From Oscillospiraceae bacterium (GTDB lineage: Bacteria > Bacillota > Clostridia > Oscillospirales > Ruminococcaceae): DNA of 57,693 bases. A program made the position numbers and the translations under genes. Position 1 is the stretch's first letter; every line of letters begins with the position of its first letter. Where the stretch lies: positions 1 through 57,693 of the forward strand of contig JAFQLH010000065.1 in NCBI GenBank assembly GCA_017396665.1, read 5' to 3'. The notes below the pieces were generated by a model that searched no databases, had not been told where the DNA came from, and saw only the letters and a program-made list of their open reading frames with translations. Of the stretch, positions 34,916-44,575 are shown in pieces.

Positions 34916-36859
34916 ATGATTAAGCTTACACTCAAGGACGGAAGCATTCGTGAAATTGAAAACGCAATGCCTGCATCAGAAATCATCAAGGATATCGGAA
35001 TGGGACTCTACAAGGCTGCTTGCTGCGTGAAAATCAACGGTCAGATTTGCGATATCAGAACAGTAATCGACGCTGACTGCGAGTTCGAGGTTATGACATT
35101 CGACTCAAAGGCAGGTAAGGAAACCTTCTGGCATACTGCTTCTCACCTTATGGCTCAGGCTGTAAAGGAGCTCTATCCTGAAGCAAAGCTCGCAAGAGGC
35201 CCTGCAACTGAAACAGGCTTCTACTATGACTTCGAGGTCGAAAAGCCTTTCACATCAGCAGACCTTGAAAAGATTGAAGCTCATATGAAGAAGCTCGCAA
35301 AGGAAGGCTTCGAGCTTACACGCTTTGAGCTTTCCGCAGAGGAAGCTCTGAAGCTTATGAAGGAAAAGGGCGAAATATATAAGGTTGAGCTTATCGAAAA
35401 GCACGATAATATGGGCGAAAAGCTCTCCTTCTACCAGCAGGGCGACTTTGTTGACCTCTGTGCAGGTCCGCATATTATGAACGTAGCTCCAATCAAGGCA
35501 GTTAAGCTCCTCTCTTGTACAGGCGCATACTGGGGCAAGGCAGAGGACGGCAGACAGCTCTCACGTATCTACGGTACAGCATTCCCTAAGGCTTCACAGC
35601 TCGATGAGTTCCTGAAGGCTCAGGAGGAAGCAAAGCTCCGTGACCATAACAAGATAGGCAGAGAAATGGAGTACTTCACAACTGTTGACTACATCGGACA
35701 GGGACTTCCAATCCTTCTCCCTAAGGGCGCAAGAGTAATCCAGCTTCTGCAAAGATGGGTAGAGGACGTAGAGCAGGCTCACGGTTGTCTGCTTACAAAG
35801 ACTCCGCTTTTCGCAAAACGTGACCTCTACAAGATTTCAGGACACTGGGACCACTACCTTGACGGTATGTTTGTAATGGGCGACCCTCATGACGAGGAAA
35901 AGGAGTGTTTTGCACTTCGTCCGATGACATGTCCGTTCCAGTACCAGGTGTTCCTCAACCGTCAGCGTTCATACCGTGACCTTCCTATGCGTCTGACTGA
36001 AACTTCAACACTCTTCAGAAATGAGGACAGCGGCGAAATGCACGGTCTCATCAGAGTAAGACAGTTCACAATTTCCGAGGGACACTACATTCTCCGTCCT
36101 GACCAGCTTGAGGAGGAGTTCAGAGGCTGTCTTGAGCTTGCAAAGTATTTCCTTGACACAGTGGGACTTCTTGAGAACTGTACCTTCAGATTCTCACAGT
36201 GGGACCCTGCAAGAACTGACAAGTACGAGGGTACACCTGAACAGTGGAATGAGGCACAGGCTGTAATGAAGAAGATACTCGATAACATCGGACTCGATTA
36301 TGAAGTAGGTATCGACGAGGCAGCATTCTACGGTCCTAAGCTTGATATTCAGTATAAGAACGTATTCGGTAAGGAGGATACAATCGTTACAATCCAGATT
36401 GATATGCTCCTCGCTAAGAAGTTCGGTATGGAGTATGTGGATAAGGACGGACAGAAGAAAATTCCTTATATCATTCACAGAACTTCTCTCGGATGCTTTG
36501 AAAGAACTCTTGCATATATGCTTGAAAGATTTGCAGGCGTTCTCCCTCTCTGGCTCGCTCCTGAGCAGGCAAGAATTCTCCCAATCGGCACAGAGCACGT
36601 TGAGTATGCAAACGCTCTCAAGGCAAGACTTGAAAACGCAGGTATGAGAGTTACTGTCGATGAAAGAGACGAAAATATCGGTACAAAGATTAAGAACTCA
36701 CGCTTTGACAGAATCCCTTATATGCTCATTGTCGGCGATAAGGAAGTTGAAGCAAACGCCGTTTCAGTGCGTTCACGTAAGGAAGGCGAGCTGGGTGCTA
36801 TGTCACAGGACGACATCTTTACAAAGCTCGTAACTGAGATTGCTACAAAGGCAAAGTAA
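34916..36859 (+). CDS. thrS: Threonine-tRNA ligase
   Basis: A 647-residue class II synthetase with all usual domains: TGS (1-62), editing domain with HTASHLMAQAV (near 74) and CAGPHI, and catalytic core with motif 2 (TETSTLFRNEDSGEMHGLIR), zinc ligands in MTCPFQ, EGHYIL and IHRTSLGCFER, and the anticodon-binding C-terminus. Starts ATG after GGAGG. Only 32 bp separate it from the lipase gene, with no promoter seen, so it depends on the T-box transcript. Confidence 0.98.
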   Translation: MIKLTLKDGSIREIENAMPASEIIKDIGMGLYKAACCVKINGQICDIRTVIDADCEFEVMTFDSKAGKETFWHTASHLMAQAVKELYPEAKLARGPATETGFYYDFEVEKPFTSADLEKIEAHMKKLAKEGFELTRFELSAEEALKLMKEKGEIYKVELIEKHDNMGEKLSFYQQGDFVDLCAGPHIMNVAPIKAVKLLSCTGAYWGKAEDGRQLSRIYGTAFPKASQLDEFLKAQEEAKLRDHNKIGREMEYFTTVDYIGQGLPILLPKGARVIQLLQRWVEDVEQAHGCLLTKTPLFAKRDLYKISGHWDHYLDGMFVMGDPHDEEKECFALRPMTCPFQYQVFLNRQRSYRDLPMRLTETSTLFRNEDSGEMHGLIRVRQFTISEGHYILRPDQLEEEFRGCLELAKYFLDTVGLLENCTFRFSQWDPARTDKYEGTPEQWNEAQAVMKKILDNIGLDYEVGIDEAAFYGPKLDIQYKNVFGKEDTIVTIQIDMLLAKKFGMEYVDKDGQKKIPYIIHRTSLGCFERTLAYMLERFAGVLPLWLAPEQARILPIGTEHVEYANALKARLENAGMRVTVDERDENIGTKIKNSRFDRIPYMLIVGDKEVEANAVSVRSRKEGELGAMSQDDIFTKLVTEIATKAK

Positions 36860-36873
36860 ACAATATGTGAATT

Positions 36874-36920
36874 ATCGCCCGAGGGCTGTTTAAAAACAGG
36901 CTTTCGGGCGATTTTATTTT
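36874..36920 (+). terminator. Terminator of thrS
   Basis: ATCGCCCGAGGGCTG / CAGGCTTTCGGGCGAT stem followed by TTTATTTTA. Confidence 0.85.
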
Positions 36921-36928
36921 ATGGATTG

Positions 36929-36957
36929 TTGACAGAGAAAATTATATGAGTTATAAT
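36929..36957 (+). promoter_or_regulatory. Sigma-A promoter of the MoxR operon
   Basis: TTGACA (36929-36934), 17 bp, TATAAT (36952-36957), a perfect consensus. Confidence 0.85.
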
Positions 36958-37001
36958 TATTTTATCAATTATTTACCTTTCGGATAAAGGAGAAAAGCAG
37001 T

Positions 37002-37931
37002 ATGAATAACGCAATTGAAAAGCTCGCTGAGAATATAGAAAAGGTCATCGTCGGAAAGCGTGAGGTCATAGAAAACGTCATCGCAGCAATGCTCTGTGAC
37101 GGACATATCCTGCTGGAAGACGTGCCGGGAGTAGGTAAAACCCAGCTCGTTTCAGCTCTGGCAAAATCGGTCGACGGAAAGTTCAACAGAATACAGCTCA
37201 CACCGGACATTATGCCGTCTGATATCGTGGGCTTTTCTATGCTCGATAAGGAAACAGGCGAGTTTCAGTACAGAAGCGGTGCAGCAATGTGTAACTTCCT
37301 GCTCGCCGACGAAATAAACCGTGCCTCGCCAAAGGCTCAGTCAAGCCTTCTCGAAGTAATGGAGGAGCACCAGATAAGCCTCGACGGAAAAACCTTCGAG
37401 CTTCCCAAGCCGTTTATGACGCTTGCTACACAAAACCCCGTAGAAACCTACGGAACATACCACCTCCCTGAAGCGCAGATGGACAGATTTATCATAAAAA
37501 TCAGCATTGGCTATCCCGCTAAAAGCGACGAGCTTGAAATTTTGTCACGATCTGAAACAGGGAAATCAGCTTCAGCCCTTACCTCTGTGATGACAACCGA
37601 GGATATACTGGAGCTTCAGAAGAAGGTAAACGAGGTCAAGGCTTGTGATGCAGTAAGAGATTATATCCTGAACCTCGTTGCAGCAACAAGAGAAAACGAG
37701 TTTATCAAGCTCGGCGCAAGTCCCCGAGGAAGTATAGCTCTTCTCAGAATGGCAAAGGCGAAAGCATTCATCGCCGACAGAAGCTATGTGACACCTGACG
37801 ACGTTAAGGGAGTTCTGACCAGCGTTTTGGCACATAGAATTATACTCTCACCAAAGGGCAAATCGAAGTTTGAAACACAGGAGCAGGCAATCGAGCATAT
37901 CGCATCGTTTGTAAAAGTGCCTGTAATCTGA
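37002..37931 (+). CDS. MoxR family AAA+ ATPase
   Basis: A 309-residue chaperone-like ATPase. Walker A is GVGKT (43-47), Walker B is LLADEINRASPKAQSSLLEVM, and the sensor region reads PFMTLATQNPVETYGTYHLP. MoxR proteins work with DUF58/VWA partners in assembly or activation of complexes. The operon order MoxR, DUF58, transglutaminase is a widespread module. The biological target is unknown here. Confidence 0.93.
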   Translation: MNNAIEKLAENIEKVIVGKREVIENVIAAMLCDGHILLEDVPGVGKTQLVSALAKSVDGKFNRIQLTPDIMPSDIVGFSMLDKETGEFQYRSGAAMCNFLLADEINRASPKAQSSLLEVMEEHQISLDGKTFELPKPFMTLATQNPVETYGTYHLPEAQMDRFIIKISIGYPAKSDELEILSRSETGKSASALTSVMTTEDILELQKKVNEVKACDAVRDYILNLVAATRENEFIKLGASPRGSIALLRMAKAKAFIADRSYVTPDDVKGVLTSVLAHRIILSPKGKSKFETQEQAIEHIASFVKVPVI

Positions 37932-37968
37932 TTTAATTTCAAGTAATAAGAAAGGAGGTAACGGTACA

Positions 37969-39135
37969 ATGAAGCATAGGCTCAGCTATCTGCTGTGTAT
38001 TATGGCAGCAGTCGTGTTCACACTCGCACTTAACGGAAGAGTCGGACTTTTTCTGTGCTTTATGATGGTGATAGCTCTCGTGCTGTCCTTCCTTATAAAA
38101 ATGCTTGTCTCAAACAAAATTAAAATAACCGTTGCCTCAAAAACTACCCAGGTCGCAAAGGGCGATACAATCGAAATCAGCTTTGATATCTCAAAAACAA
38201 CATGGCTCCCGACACCGTTTATCGAGGTCTGCTTTAACTCAAGTAAGAATATAAAGGCTATGTCACCCGAAAAATTCCGTATAGCGCTCGGCTTTTCCAA
38301 AGAGCCCGGAACGTACAGAATAACCTACCGTGCGGAGCATTTCGGTATGGCTCATATCGAGGTCAGCTCGGTTAAGCTTATAGACTACCTCGGACTTTTC
38401 CATTCTGACGTAAAGACCGAAAGGTTCGAAAGCAGGTTCGGTGTGCTCCCCGTAATCCACGAAATGTCGGGGCAGAATGAGCTTCTGAGAATTTGCTGTG
38501 ACGCATCTGCGTATGACGATAACGCACAGGAAGCCGACGAAGCCGCACCAATCGGAACAGGTGTCGCAGGCTATGAGCATAGAGAATATGTAATAGGCGA
38601 CCCGATAAAGAGAATCAACTGGAAGCTTTCTTCAAAGCGTGACAGCCTTATGATAAGGCTCGACGAAAAGCTCGAAGCAGTAAGCCAGGCAATCATCTTC
38701 GATTGTACCGATGAGGGAATAGAAAACGAGGGCTACTATAAGAACAGAGATATAATTGCTGAAGGTCTCCTCGCAATGTCAGCACTTATGCTCAGGCAGG
38801 GAATGTCCTGCGTGGTGTACGGGTATTTTGACGGTGCGTGGGAGAAGCTCGAAATCGAGGATGCAGAAAATCTCCTCGGACTCCAGTCACAGCTTGCCGA
38901 TTATGAGGCGGTTTCTACCGATGAAATGCCGCCTGTCAAGCTCGTTTCAGAAAATAGTCATAAGGTAGCTATGCTTTTTACAAACTCTGTAGAAAGCCTC
39001 CCCGCAAGACTTTCTCAGCTTGAGCAGTCAGGCTGTGATATCTATTCGGTTATCCCTCAGGAAATTGCTGAGAAGAAAGCCGTTTCAAAGGCTTATTCGC
39101 TCAGTGACGATTTTGAATTTACAAGTCTTTTATAA
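37969..39135 (+). CDS. DUF58 domain-containing protein
   Basis: A 388-residue protein with two N-terminal helices (about 8-45), a beta-rich region and the DUF58 block GVAGYEHREYVIGDPIKRIN followed by WKLSSKRDSLMIRLDEK. A VWA-like fold follows (AIIFDCTDEG). It is the usual partner of the MoxR ATPase encoded 37 bp upstream. Excellent AAAGGAGGT site. It likely sits at the membrane with the transglutaminase protein downstream. Confidence 0.9.
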   Translation: MKHRLSYLLCIMAAVVFTLALNGRVGLFLCFMMVIALVLSFLIKMLVSNKIKITVASKTTQVAKGDTIEISFDISKTTWLPTPFIEVCFNSSKNIKAMSPEKFRIALGFSKEPGTYRITYRAEHFGMAHIEVSSVKLIDYLGLFHSDVKTERFESRFGVLPVIHEMSGQNELLRICCDASAYDDNAQEADEAAPIGTGVAGYEHREYVIGDPIKRINWKLSSKRDSLMIRLDEKLEAVSQAIIFDCTDEGIENEGYYKNRDIIAEGLLAMSALMLRQGMSCVVYGYFDGAWEKLEIEDAENLLGLQSQLADYEAVSTDEMPPVKLVSENSHKVAMLFTNSVESLPARLSQLEQSGCDIYSVIPQEIAEKKAVSKAYSLSDDFEFTSLL

Positions 39136-39150
39136 TACAGGATAAAGCTT

Positions 39151-41346
39151 ATGAAACAAAAACTCCTTGACTTTTTGTTGCCGATTCTGCTTGGAATATC
39201 GGCAATGTCATCGCTTGTGTATTGTTACAGTGCCGCAAATGTCGTGCCTGTAACAGCAGGCGTCCTGGTGTATGAGGTTCTGCTTTTCGGACTTCTGCAC
39301 CTTCTCTACAATTTAAAATTCAAAAAGCTAAGAGGCATAATCTATGCAGTAGCCTTGTTCGGTGTAATGAGCTATACCTTTTCAACCGTGTATAGTATAA
39401 CGCTCAGAAAGGGTGTAACCTTCTCGGCATGGTTTTACGGTATGTCGCAGGAAGTAATCATGGACTACCTGCTGATATTTGCGTTCGGCGGCGGATTTGT
39501 CTATATCTCAATGCTTTACTATTTCACGCAGGTAAGATACAGAAGCATTATGACGCTTATGCTCGCACTTATCCCGTTTGCCATCTACGCTAAGCGTCTC
39601 GACGCTATGAGAACCGAGTATATAGCAGCTATAATACTCTGCTATATCGCAGTTATGGTCCATAACCGCCAGACAAGTGCCGACAGCGGTGTTACGGTCA
39701 TAGCCGACAAAGCGTATGTCATATCAATATGTGTCTTCGCAATAGCTGTAACAGCACTTACAGTTGTTATACCGAAGCCTCAGGTGCAGTCGTTGCAGGA
39801 AAGGGACGCAGACTATTTAAACGGCCTCGGCTTTCTTAAAATACAGGCAACCGATACATTCCTCGGCGACTCGGACGTTTCCGAAAGAATACACGGCGAG
39901 GCTGCAACAGGTATAATACTTTTCAAAGCCTACGCAAATGATACCACAGCATATTTAAGAAGACAGTCATATGCCTACTTTGAGGATAACAAGTGGTATT
40001 ACGGAGTGGATAAGTACCCGCATGTCGAGTATATATGGGAAGAACCCGCATATATGGCGAACGGTATGTCACTTGAGAATAAGCTCAGAATACTCTCGCT
40101 CTATTATTCAGAGCACGAAGGGTATGAAAAGGAGCTTGCGATAGTAAACAAAACCCTCTCTGATATACAGAATACCGACAATATGCAAAGAAGAATGTTC
40201 GTGTCGATGGAGGAAAACGTCTCCTTCAGTATGTTCAGTGTGCCGAGCGGAACATATTCTCTCGACAACTATACAAACTTTACCGTAAACGGCGAGTTTA
40301 CAAACCGTAACGAAAAAGAGGACGACTATATCCTCTTTTACTTCAGCGACGAGCTTCTCAGGAATACCGCAGAAAGCCTCAGCTTGGAGCCGGACGAGTG
40401 GTCGCATATACTCGATTGGTATTACCTGAAGGCACAGGAGTATGACGACCCTGCCTCTGAGTATTCAATGAACTTGTATGCACCGCTTCAGCAGGAAGAG
40501 GAGTACGCAAAGCTCCACCATAACGGAGAGTATGATGAGTACGACGAAAGTATAAGAGAGCTTGCACTCGAAATAACGCAGGGGCTTACAACCGACTATG
40601 AAAAGGCCTCAGCACTCGCTGAGTATTTCACCAAAGCAGGCTTTACCTATGACCTCTATTATATCCCCGACGATGAAAGCATAGAGTATTTTATCTTTGA
40701 AAGCAAGACGGGTATATGTACCGACTTTGCAACAGCTATGACACTTATGGCAAGGTCAGTAGGCCTGACCGCAAGATACTGCGAAGGCTACCTCGCATTT
40801 GAAAAGGACGAAAGCGGGGCGTTTGTTATAAGAGACAGCTACGCCCATGCCTATACAGAGGTCTATATCGGCGGAGTGGGCTGGGTGGCATTTGAACCTA
40901 CAGTTCCCGGCTTTGAGCAGATGCTCTACTCAGAGGAATCCGCAAACGGAGTTGTCGGAGCGGTTATAAAGAGTACAGGCGCAATCGTGGGAATCTGCGT
41001 CGCAATAGTAGCAGGTATTCTGATTGTCATATTCATAAAGCCGATAGGCGAAGGAATATACAGAATCTATGTAAGAAGCGTTTCTAAAAAGAATCCGTCA
41101 AACGCTGCAGCAAAGCTGTACAGACGGCTTGTGAAGAGACTTTCAAAACGACTCAGAAAGGACCTGACTGCCTATACCGCAAATGAGTTTTCTATGCTTA
41201 CCGACTCCTTCGGAGTCCCAAGCGATACCCTCTGCAAAGCCTTTGAAGCATACTTCTACGGCGGAGTGGAAACAACAAAGGAGCAGTTTAGTAAAGCGTA
41301 TGAGCAGTATTGCAGTGCGTATAAAATAAAACAAACGGCAGAATAA
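39151..41346 (+). CDS. Transglutaminase-domain membrane protein (TgpA-like)
   Basis: A 731-residue protein with about seven N-terminal helices (1-215), an outer domain, and one C-terminal helix (about 610-632) before a cytoplasmic tail with a DUF4129-like end. The transglutaminase-like core has Cys in SKTGICTDFATAMTLMARS, His in DSYAHAYTEVYIGG and the Asp/Glu in WVAFEPTVPG. Last gene of the MoxR module. The family may crosslink or cleave proteins at the cell surface; the substrate is not known. Confidence 0.92.
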   Translation: MKQKLLDFLLPILLGISAMSSLVYCYSAANVVPVTAGVLVYEVLLFGLLHLLYNLKFKKLRGIIYAVALFGVMSYTFSTVYSITLRKGVTFSAWFYGMSQEVIMDYLLIFAFGGGFVYISMLYYFTQVRYRSIMTLMLALIPFAIYAKRLDAMRTEYIAAIILCYIAVMVHNRQTSADSGVTVIADKAYVISICVFAIAVTALTVVIPKPQVQSLQERDADYLNGLGFLKIQATDTFLGDSDVSERIHGEAATGIILFKAYANDTTAYLRRQSYAYFEDNKWYYGVDKYPHVEYIWEEPAYMANGMSLENKLRILSLYYSEHEGYEKELAIVNKTLSDIQNTDNMQRRMFVSMEENVSFSMFSVPSGTYSLDNYTNFTVNGEFTNRNEKEDDYILFYFSDELLRNTAESLSLEPDEWSHILDWYYLKAQEYDDPASEYSMNLYAPLQQEEEYAKLHHNGEYDEYDESIRELALEITQGLTTDYEKASALAEYFTKAGFTYDLYYIPDDESIEYFIFESKTGICTDFATAMTLMARSVGLTARYCEGYLAFEKDESGAFVIRDSYAHAYTEVYIGGVGWVAFEPTVPGFEQMLYSEESANGVVGAVIKSTGAIVGICVAIVAGILIVIFIKPIGEGIYRIYVRSVSKKNPSNAAAKLYRRLVKRLSKRLRKDLTAYTANEFSMLTDSFGVPSDTLCKAFEAYFYGGVETTKEQFSKAYEQYCSAYKIKQTAE

Positions 41347-41350
41347 AAAC

Positions 41351-41383
41351 AGCCCGAATCCACAGGTTAAGCGGATTCGGGCT
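41351..41383. terminator. Bidirectional terminator
   Basis: AGCCCGAATCC / GGATTCGGGCT stem between convergent genes, with A-rich and T-rich flanks. Confidence 0.85.
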
Positions 41384-41396
41384 TAATTATTATAGT

Positions 41397-42584
41397 TTAC
41401 TTTGCGTATTCCTCAGCAAGTGCCCTGAAAGCAGGAATAGAATTCTTGATTGTCTTTTCGTCAACACAGTAGGAAATTCTCACATATCCGGGACAGAAGA
41501 AGCCGTCACCCGATACAATGAGAAGGTCGTGAGCCTTAGCTCTCTCGCAGAAAGCGTTTGCATCATCCTCAAGTGCCTTTACAAAAAGATAGAAAGCTCC
41601 GTCAGGCTTTACACATTCGTAGCCGAGTGCGGAAAGCTCTGAGTAAATGAGGTCACGGTTCTTCTTGTAAGCCGAAACATCGCCTGTCTTTCCACAGCAC
41701 TTTGCAACAACCTGCTGGAAAAGTGTCGGAGCACAAACATAGCCGAGTGCTCTTCCCGCACCGCAGATGCAAGCGTATACGTTCTTTGAGTCGCATACCT
41801 CGTCAGGTACAAGAATGTAGCCGATTCTCTCACCCGGGAGTGAAAGGGACTTACTGTATGAGTAGCATACAAGAGTATTCTTGTAGTACTTTGTTATGTA
41901 TGGAACAGTTGTGTCAGCATCATAAACAAGCTCTCTGTACGGCTCGTCGGCAATAATGAATATCTCTCTGCCAAGCTCCCTTGACTTCTTTTCGAGAATC
42001 TGTGCAATTGCCTTGATTGTCTCCTCTGAGTAAACAACGCCCGAAGGGTTGTTAGGGGAGTTTATGATAACTGCCTTTGTGTTTTCGTTTATTGCATTTT
42101 CAAACGCCTCAAGGTCAGGCTGGAAGCTTGCAGTAGGTGGTACAACAGCTACCTTTCCGCCCTGTCCCTCAACAAATACAACGTATTCAGGGAAGAACGG
42201 TGCAAAAGCGATAACCTCTTCACCCGGGAGTAAAAGTGCCCTGAGTGAAATACAAAGCGAAGCCGCAGCACCGCAGGTCATGTAAAGATTGTCAGCGTTA
42301 AAGCTTGTACCGTGAACTGAGTTTAAGTATTCAGCAATTGTCTTTCTTACGATAGCATCACCCTGTGCAGAGGAGTAGCCGTGAAGAGCAACAGTGTTGT
42401 CTGTAGAGAGAAGCTCTGAAAGAGCCTCGTCAACTTCCTTTGGTGCAGGGATGCTTGGGTTGCCAAGACTGAAGTCATAAACCTTGTCCTCGCCAACCTG
42501 TGCCTTGCGGATTTTTCCGTATTCAAAAAGCTCTCTTATCGCACTTCTCTTAGTGCCGAGTGCAAGCATATCCTTTGGTAACAT
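41397..42584 (-). CDS. PLP-dependent aminotransferase, class I/II
   Basis: A 395-residue enzyme of the aspartate/aromatic aminotransferase fold type I. It has IINSPNNPSGVVYSEETI, the PLP-contacting IADEPYRELVYD, the Schiff-base Lys in CYSYSKSLSLPGERIGY and the carboxylate-binding Arg in GYVRISYCVD. It converts an amino acid and a 2-oxo acid; donor specificity is not visible. ATG at 42584 follows AAGGAGG. It is 12 bp downstream of argS and likely cotranscribed with it. Confidence 0.92.
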   Translation of the reverse strand: MLPKDMLALGTKRSAIRELFEYGKIRKAQVGEDKVYDFSLGNPSIPAPKEVDEALSELLSTDNTVALHGYSSAQGDAIVRKTIAEYLNSVHGTSFNADNLYMTCGAAASLCISLRALLLPGEEVIAFAPFFPEYVVFVEGQGGKVAVVPPTASFQPDLEAFENAINENTKAVIINSPNNPSGVVYSEETIKAIAQILEKKSRELGREIFIIADEPYRELVYDADTTVPYITKYYKNTLVCYSYSKSLSLPGERIGYILVPDEVCDSKNVYACICGAGRALGYVCAPTLFQQVVAKCCGKTGDVSAYKKNRDLIYSELSALGYECVKPDGAFYLFVKALEDDANAFCERAKAHDLLIVSGDGFFCPGYVRISYCVDEKTIKNSIPAFRALAEEYAK

Positions 42585-42596
42585 ATTGAGTCCTCC

Positions 42597-44357
42597 TTAC
42601 ATTCTTTCAACAGGCTCGATAGCCAGAACATCAAGATGCTTTGTTATAAGCTTCTTTACAAGTCTGCAAAGGTTTATCCATGCAGTCTTCTTCTGCTCGT
42701 CTTCCTCGCTTACAATGTGGTTGTCGTGGTAGAACTTCGAGAACGCAACAGCAAGCTGATAAGCGTTTTCGCAGATGTAGTTAGGTGCCCTCTCTGCAAG
42801 AGCGTGCTCGAATGCCTCGCCTGTCAGAGCAATGCTGAGCATAAGCTCACGCTCTGAATCTGTGTAAAGCCTGTCAATAACAATCTCGCCCTCGTCTGAG
42901 ATACCGCCCTTGCGAAGAACAGAACAGATTCTTGTTACCATGTAAAGCAGGTAAGCACCTGTCTTTCCTTCAGCGGAAAGGAACTTGTCCAAATCAAAAA
43001 TATAGTCCTTTGAACGATGATTGATAAGGTCGCCGAACTTTATGCATGCAACAGCAAGCTTCTGTGCTGTCTTACAAGCCTCTTCCTCTGAGTCAAAGTT
43101 GTCCCTGTTGATTCTCTCAAGAGCAGCCTCGTAAGCGGTGTCAAGAAGCATAGAAAGCTGCATAACTCCGCCGTCACGTGTCTTGTAAGGCTTTCCGTCA
43201 GAGCCGTTCATTGTGCCAAAGCCAAGATGCTCAAGTGTGGTAGCCTCGTTTACAAGAGAAGCCTTTCTTGAACATCTGAAGCACTGCTCAAAGTGAAGTG
43301 CCTGACGCTTGTCTACAACATACCAGATAGATGTAGGCTTAAAGTCCTCCTCACGCTGAATGATAGTAGCAAGGTCGGTTGTGTCATAAAGCACAGAGCC
43401 GTCAGTCTTCTTTATGAGAACAGGAGGCATAGGCGCCTTGTCGCTTTCATCAGCAACATCAACTATCATAGCTCCCTCGCTCTCGTACATAAGACCCTTG
43501 TCCTCAAGAATTTTGAGAAGCTTTGGAATGTAGTTGTCAGCGTCGCTCTCTCCGTACCAGTAATCAAAGTCAACAGAAAGCTTTGAGTAGCTCTTCTTGA
43601 GGTCTTCAACAGAAGCTCTGATGATTTCCTTCCAGAGCGCATAGTAGCCCGGCTTTCTTGCCTGAAGCTGTGCTGTAATTGTGTGAGCCTTTTCCTTGAA
43701 TGCCTCGTCCTGCTTTGACTTTCCGCTTGCAAAAGGATAAATCTCGTTTAGCTCGTTTACGTCAAGTGTCGGAGCTGTGTCAACAGCAGGGTCAAAGTCG
43801 TCAGAGAAACACTTCCAGTCAGGGTTTCTCTCCATAAGCTCTGCAATAACAAGTCCCATCGGCATACCCCAGTCGCCCAGGTGTACGTCACCGATAACCT
43901 TCATACCGCTGCTCCTTGCAAGTCTCTTGAGAGCCTCGCCTATAACAGCGCTACGCAGATGTCCTATGTGAAGCGGCTTTGCAACGTTTGGTCCGCCGTA
44001 GTCAATAACAACAGTAGTGTCTTCCTCAACCTGTGGAATGCCGAGGTTTTCGTCATTTGCAAGCTGACCGCAGAATGCCGCTAAGTACTCGTCTGTGAGT
44101 GTGAGGTTGATAAAAGCAGGGTTTACTGCCTCAACCTTTGCAAAAACAGGGTTTCCGGCAAGAATCTGCGCAACCTCCTTCGCAATGATTATAGGAGCCT
44201 TTCTGTAAAGCTTAGCCCCCTGGAAAGCACCGTTGCACTGGAACTGGCAAAGGTCAAGTCTGTCAGAAACAATAACGTTACCGAGCTTCTTGTCATATCC
44301 GCACTTTTCAAAAGCCTCGGATACAATACCGCTCAGAACAGATGTGATAGTCTTCAT
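42597..44357 (-). CDS. argS: Arginine-tRNA ligase
   Basis: A 586-residue class I synthetase. The N-terminal additional domain is followed by VVIDYGGPNVAKPLHIGHLR carrying the HIGH motif and by the ALPHA-helical anticodon domain at the C-terminus (ending PVERM). A classic KMSKS is not evident, which is normal for many ArgRS. The start at 44357 follows AAAGGAG; 43 extra codons in the longer frame look non-coding. Divergent from recJ. Confidence 0.96.
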   Translation of the reverse strand: MKTITSVLSGIVSEAFEKCGYDKKLGNVIVSDRLDLCQFQCNGAFQGAKLYRKAPIIIAKEVAQILAGNPVFAKVEAVNPAFINLTLTDEYLAAFCGQLANDENLGIPQVEEDTTVVIDYGGPNVAKPLHIGHLRSAVIGEALKRLARSSGMKVIGDVHLGDWGMPMGLVIAELMERNPDWKCFSDDFDPAVDTAPTLDVNELNEIYPFASGKSKQDEAFKEKAHTITAQLQARKPGYYALWKEIIRASVEDLKKSYSKLSVDFDYWYGESDADNYIPKLLKILEDKGLMYESEGAMIVDVADESDKAPMPPVLIKKTDGSVLYDTTDLATIIQREEDFKPTSIWYVVDKRQALHFEQCFRCSRKASLVNEATTLEHLGFGTMNGSDGKPYKTRDGGVMQLSMLLDTAYEAALERINRDNFDSEEEACKTAQKLAVACIKFGDLINHRSKDYIFDLDKFLSAEGKTGAYLLYMVTRICSVLRKGGISDEGEIVIDRLYTDSERELMLSIALTGEAFEHALAERAPNYICENAYQLAVAFSKFYHDNHIVSEEDEQKKTAWINLCRLVKKLITKHLDVLAIEPVERM

Positions 44358-44433
44358 AATGTACAGCCGTACTCCTTTCGATGTGTAAAGCCTGGGAAAA
44401 ACCTTCTCAAGCCTTAAAAAATGTGTCCATAAT

Positions 44434-44462
44434 ATAATATCACATCTTATTCTCAAAATCAA
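44434..44462 (-). promoter_or_regulatory. Sigma-A promoter of argS
   Basis: On the minus strand TTGATT (44457-44462), 17 bp, TATTAT (44434-44439). No T-box is present in the 80-bp leader. Confidence 0.6.
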
Positions 44463-44504
44463 GAGAAAAGGGTGTATCAAAGGCAATTTTAATAATATTG
44501 CATC

Positions 44505-44533
44505 TTGAAAACGGGGCGTAATTGTGGTATAAT
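44505..44533 (+). promoter_or_regulatory. Sigma-A promoter of the recJ-relA cluster
   Basis: TTGAAA (44505-44510), 17 bp, TATAAT (44528-44533), 42 bp before the ATG. Confidence 0.75.
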
Positions 44534-44575
44534 TATATGAATATTCATTTCTGAGAAAAGTGAGGTGTCATAGCG

